Below, in pieces: positions 63,781-64,000 of a stretch of 64,000 nucleotides of DNA. Under the pieces are notes generated by a model. The model saw only the letters and a list, made by a program, of their open reading frames with translations. It was not told the DNA's origin and did no database searches. Made by a program: the position numbers and the translations under genes. Numbering within the stretch: position 1 is the stretch's first letter; each line of letters starts with the position of its first letter. The DNA comes from Verrucomicrobiales bacterium (GTDB lineage Bacteria > Verrucomicrobiota > Verrucomicrobiia > Verrucomicrobiales > DEV007): contig JAEUHH010000071.1 of NCBI GenBank assembly GCA_016795505.1, positions 1-64,000 of the forward strand, written 5' to 3'.

Positions 63781-64000
63781 GGAGGGAAGTGTAATACGGC
63801 TGGCGAAATTTTCGAGAATCTCTTTCCCGATGGCCCCATCAAGGCGGGCTCCGGGCTCTCAGGGATCAGACGGACCGGGTCGGATTTCCAATCAAAGAGG
63901 GTTTGATCGGAGAGGCAACAGGGTCTGATCGGAGGAAAAATCGGCGGAAATTCGGGGATTTCGGGGCATCTTCGGGTTTTCCGCCCTCCTTGTCTCAACC
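63781..64000. other. Right edge, gene-free
   Basis: No gene is supported. It contains the last copy of the 22-bp element (63864-63933) and probably the promoter of the minus-strand gene at 63780, which was not resolved. Confidence 0.5.
63864..63933. repeat. 22-bp dispersed element, locus 8 (three units)
   Basis: Units read GATCAGACGGACCGGGTCGG, then AATCAAAGAGGGTTTGATCGG broken by the shared outer motif, then AGGCAACAGGGTCTGATC-GGA. All cores point the same way. The first unit is the most degenerate. Confidence 0.78.

Overview
The window is a GC-rich bacterial chromosome segment with about 45 protein genes, one tRNA and one riboswitch. It looks like a member of the Verrucomicrobiota or a close PVC relative. 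The evidence is two large PVC-type secreted dehydrogenase/cytochrome c proteins, a Tat-exported Gfo/Idh/MocA oxidoreductase, a YdjY protein, a secreted prenyltransferase-repeat protein, a MoxR-DUF58-BatA cluster and many short palindromic intergenic repeats. No rRNA, prophage, transposase or CRISPR array was seen.

Layout. 199-2341 (minus): a MetE-like methyltransferase and pyrD. 2443-10620 (plus): a purine operon purC-purS-like-purL-purQ-purM-purF. 10644-13574 (minus): a pectate-lyase-like/gamma-glutamyltransferase fusion. 13973-17463 (minus): a cupin, a PIN-domain toxin-antitoxin pair, and thiC behind a TPP riboswitch. 17464-18752: a gene-free repeat field. 18753-21107 (minus): a secreted cysteine-peptidase-like protein with a small partner, and a RelE/Phd-type pair. 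21293-31874: secreted and redox proteins, a DUF429 protein, an AT-richer orphan gene and an RlmM-like methyltransferase. 32068-41237: a periplasmic cyclophilin, an SH3-like protein, a standalone LsrF, an EF-hand/redoxin/cytochrome/copper-monooxygenase protein, a pilin-VWA fusion and a CehA/McbA metallohydrolase. 41302-44265: two paralogous membrane glycosyltransferase-like proteins. 44266-46852: a repeat-rich island holding SMI1/KNR4 and an orphan gene. 46853-51632 (minus): rhodanese, the second PVC dehydrogenase and a sugar isomerase. 51936-61211 (minus): MoxR, an inserted VapBC pair, DUF58, BatA/VWA/PA14 and a large VWA/amidotransferase-like membrane protein. 61441-63780 (minus): cytochrome c, tRNA-Thr(CGT) and two exported proteins.

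The purine genes give PurC, FGAM synthase (PurS-like, PurL, PurQ), PurM and PurF; purD, purN/T, purE/K, purB and purH are not here. ThiC uses AIR, the PurM product, so thiamine and purine synthesis share a precursor in this window.

The most unusual feature is a dispersed element built from about 22-bp units (outer motif CGAT...ATCGG, core ACAGGGT or its complement). It occurs at eight loci. Four copies lie inside genes (pyrD, purL, thiC and a VWA gene) and a fifth lies in the possible N-terminal extension of the second PVC dehydrogenase. All five are read in the same orientation relative to the gene, giving peptides resembling [16 protein letters not shown] separate 70-bp element with perfect 27-bp arms sits in frame in purL. 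A 42-bp hairpin array with flanking inverted repeats and several other repeat families fill the gene-free stretches. No mobilising enzyme was found.
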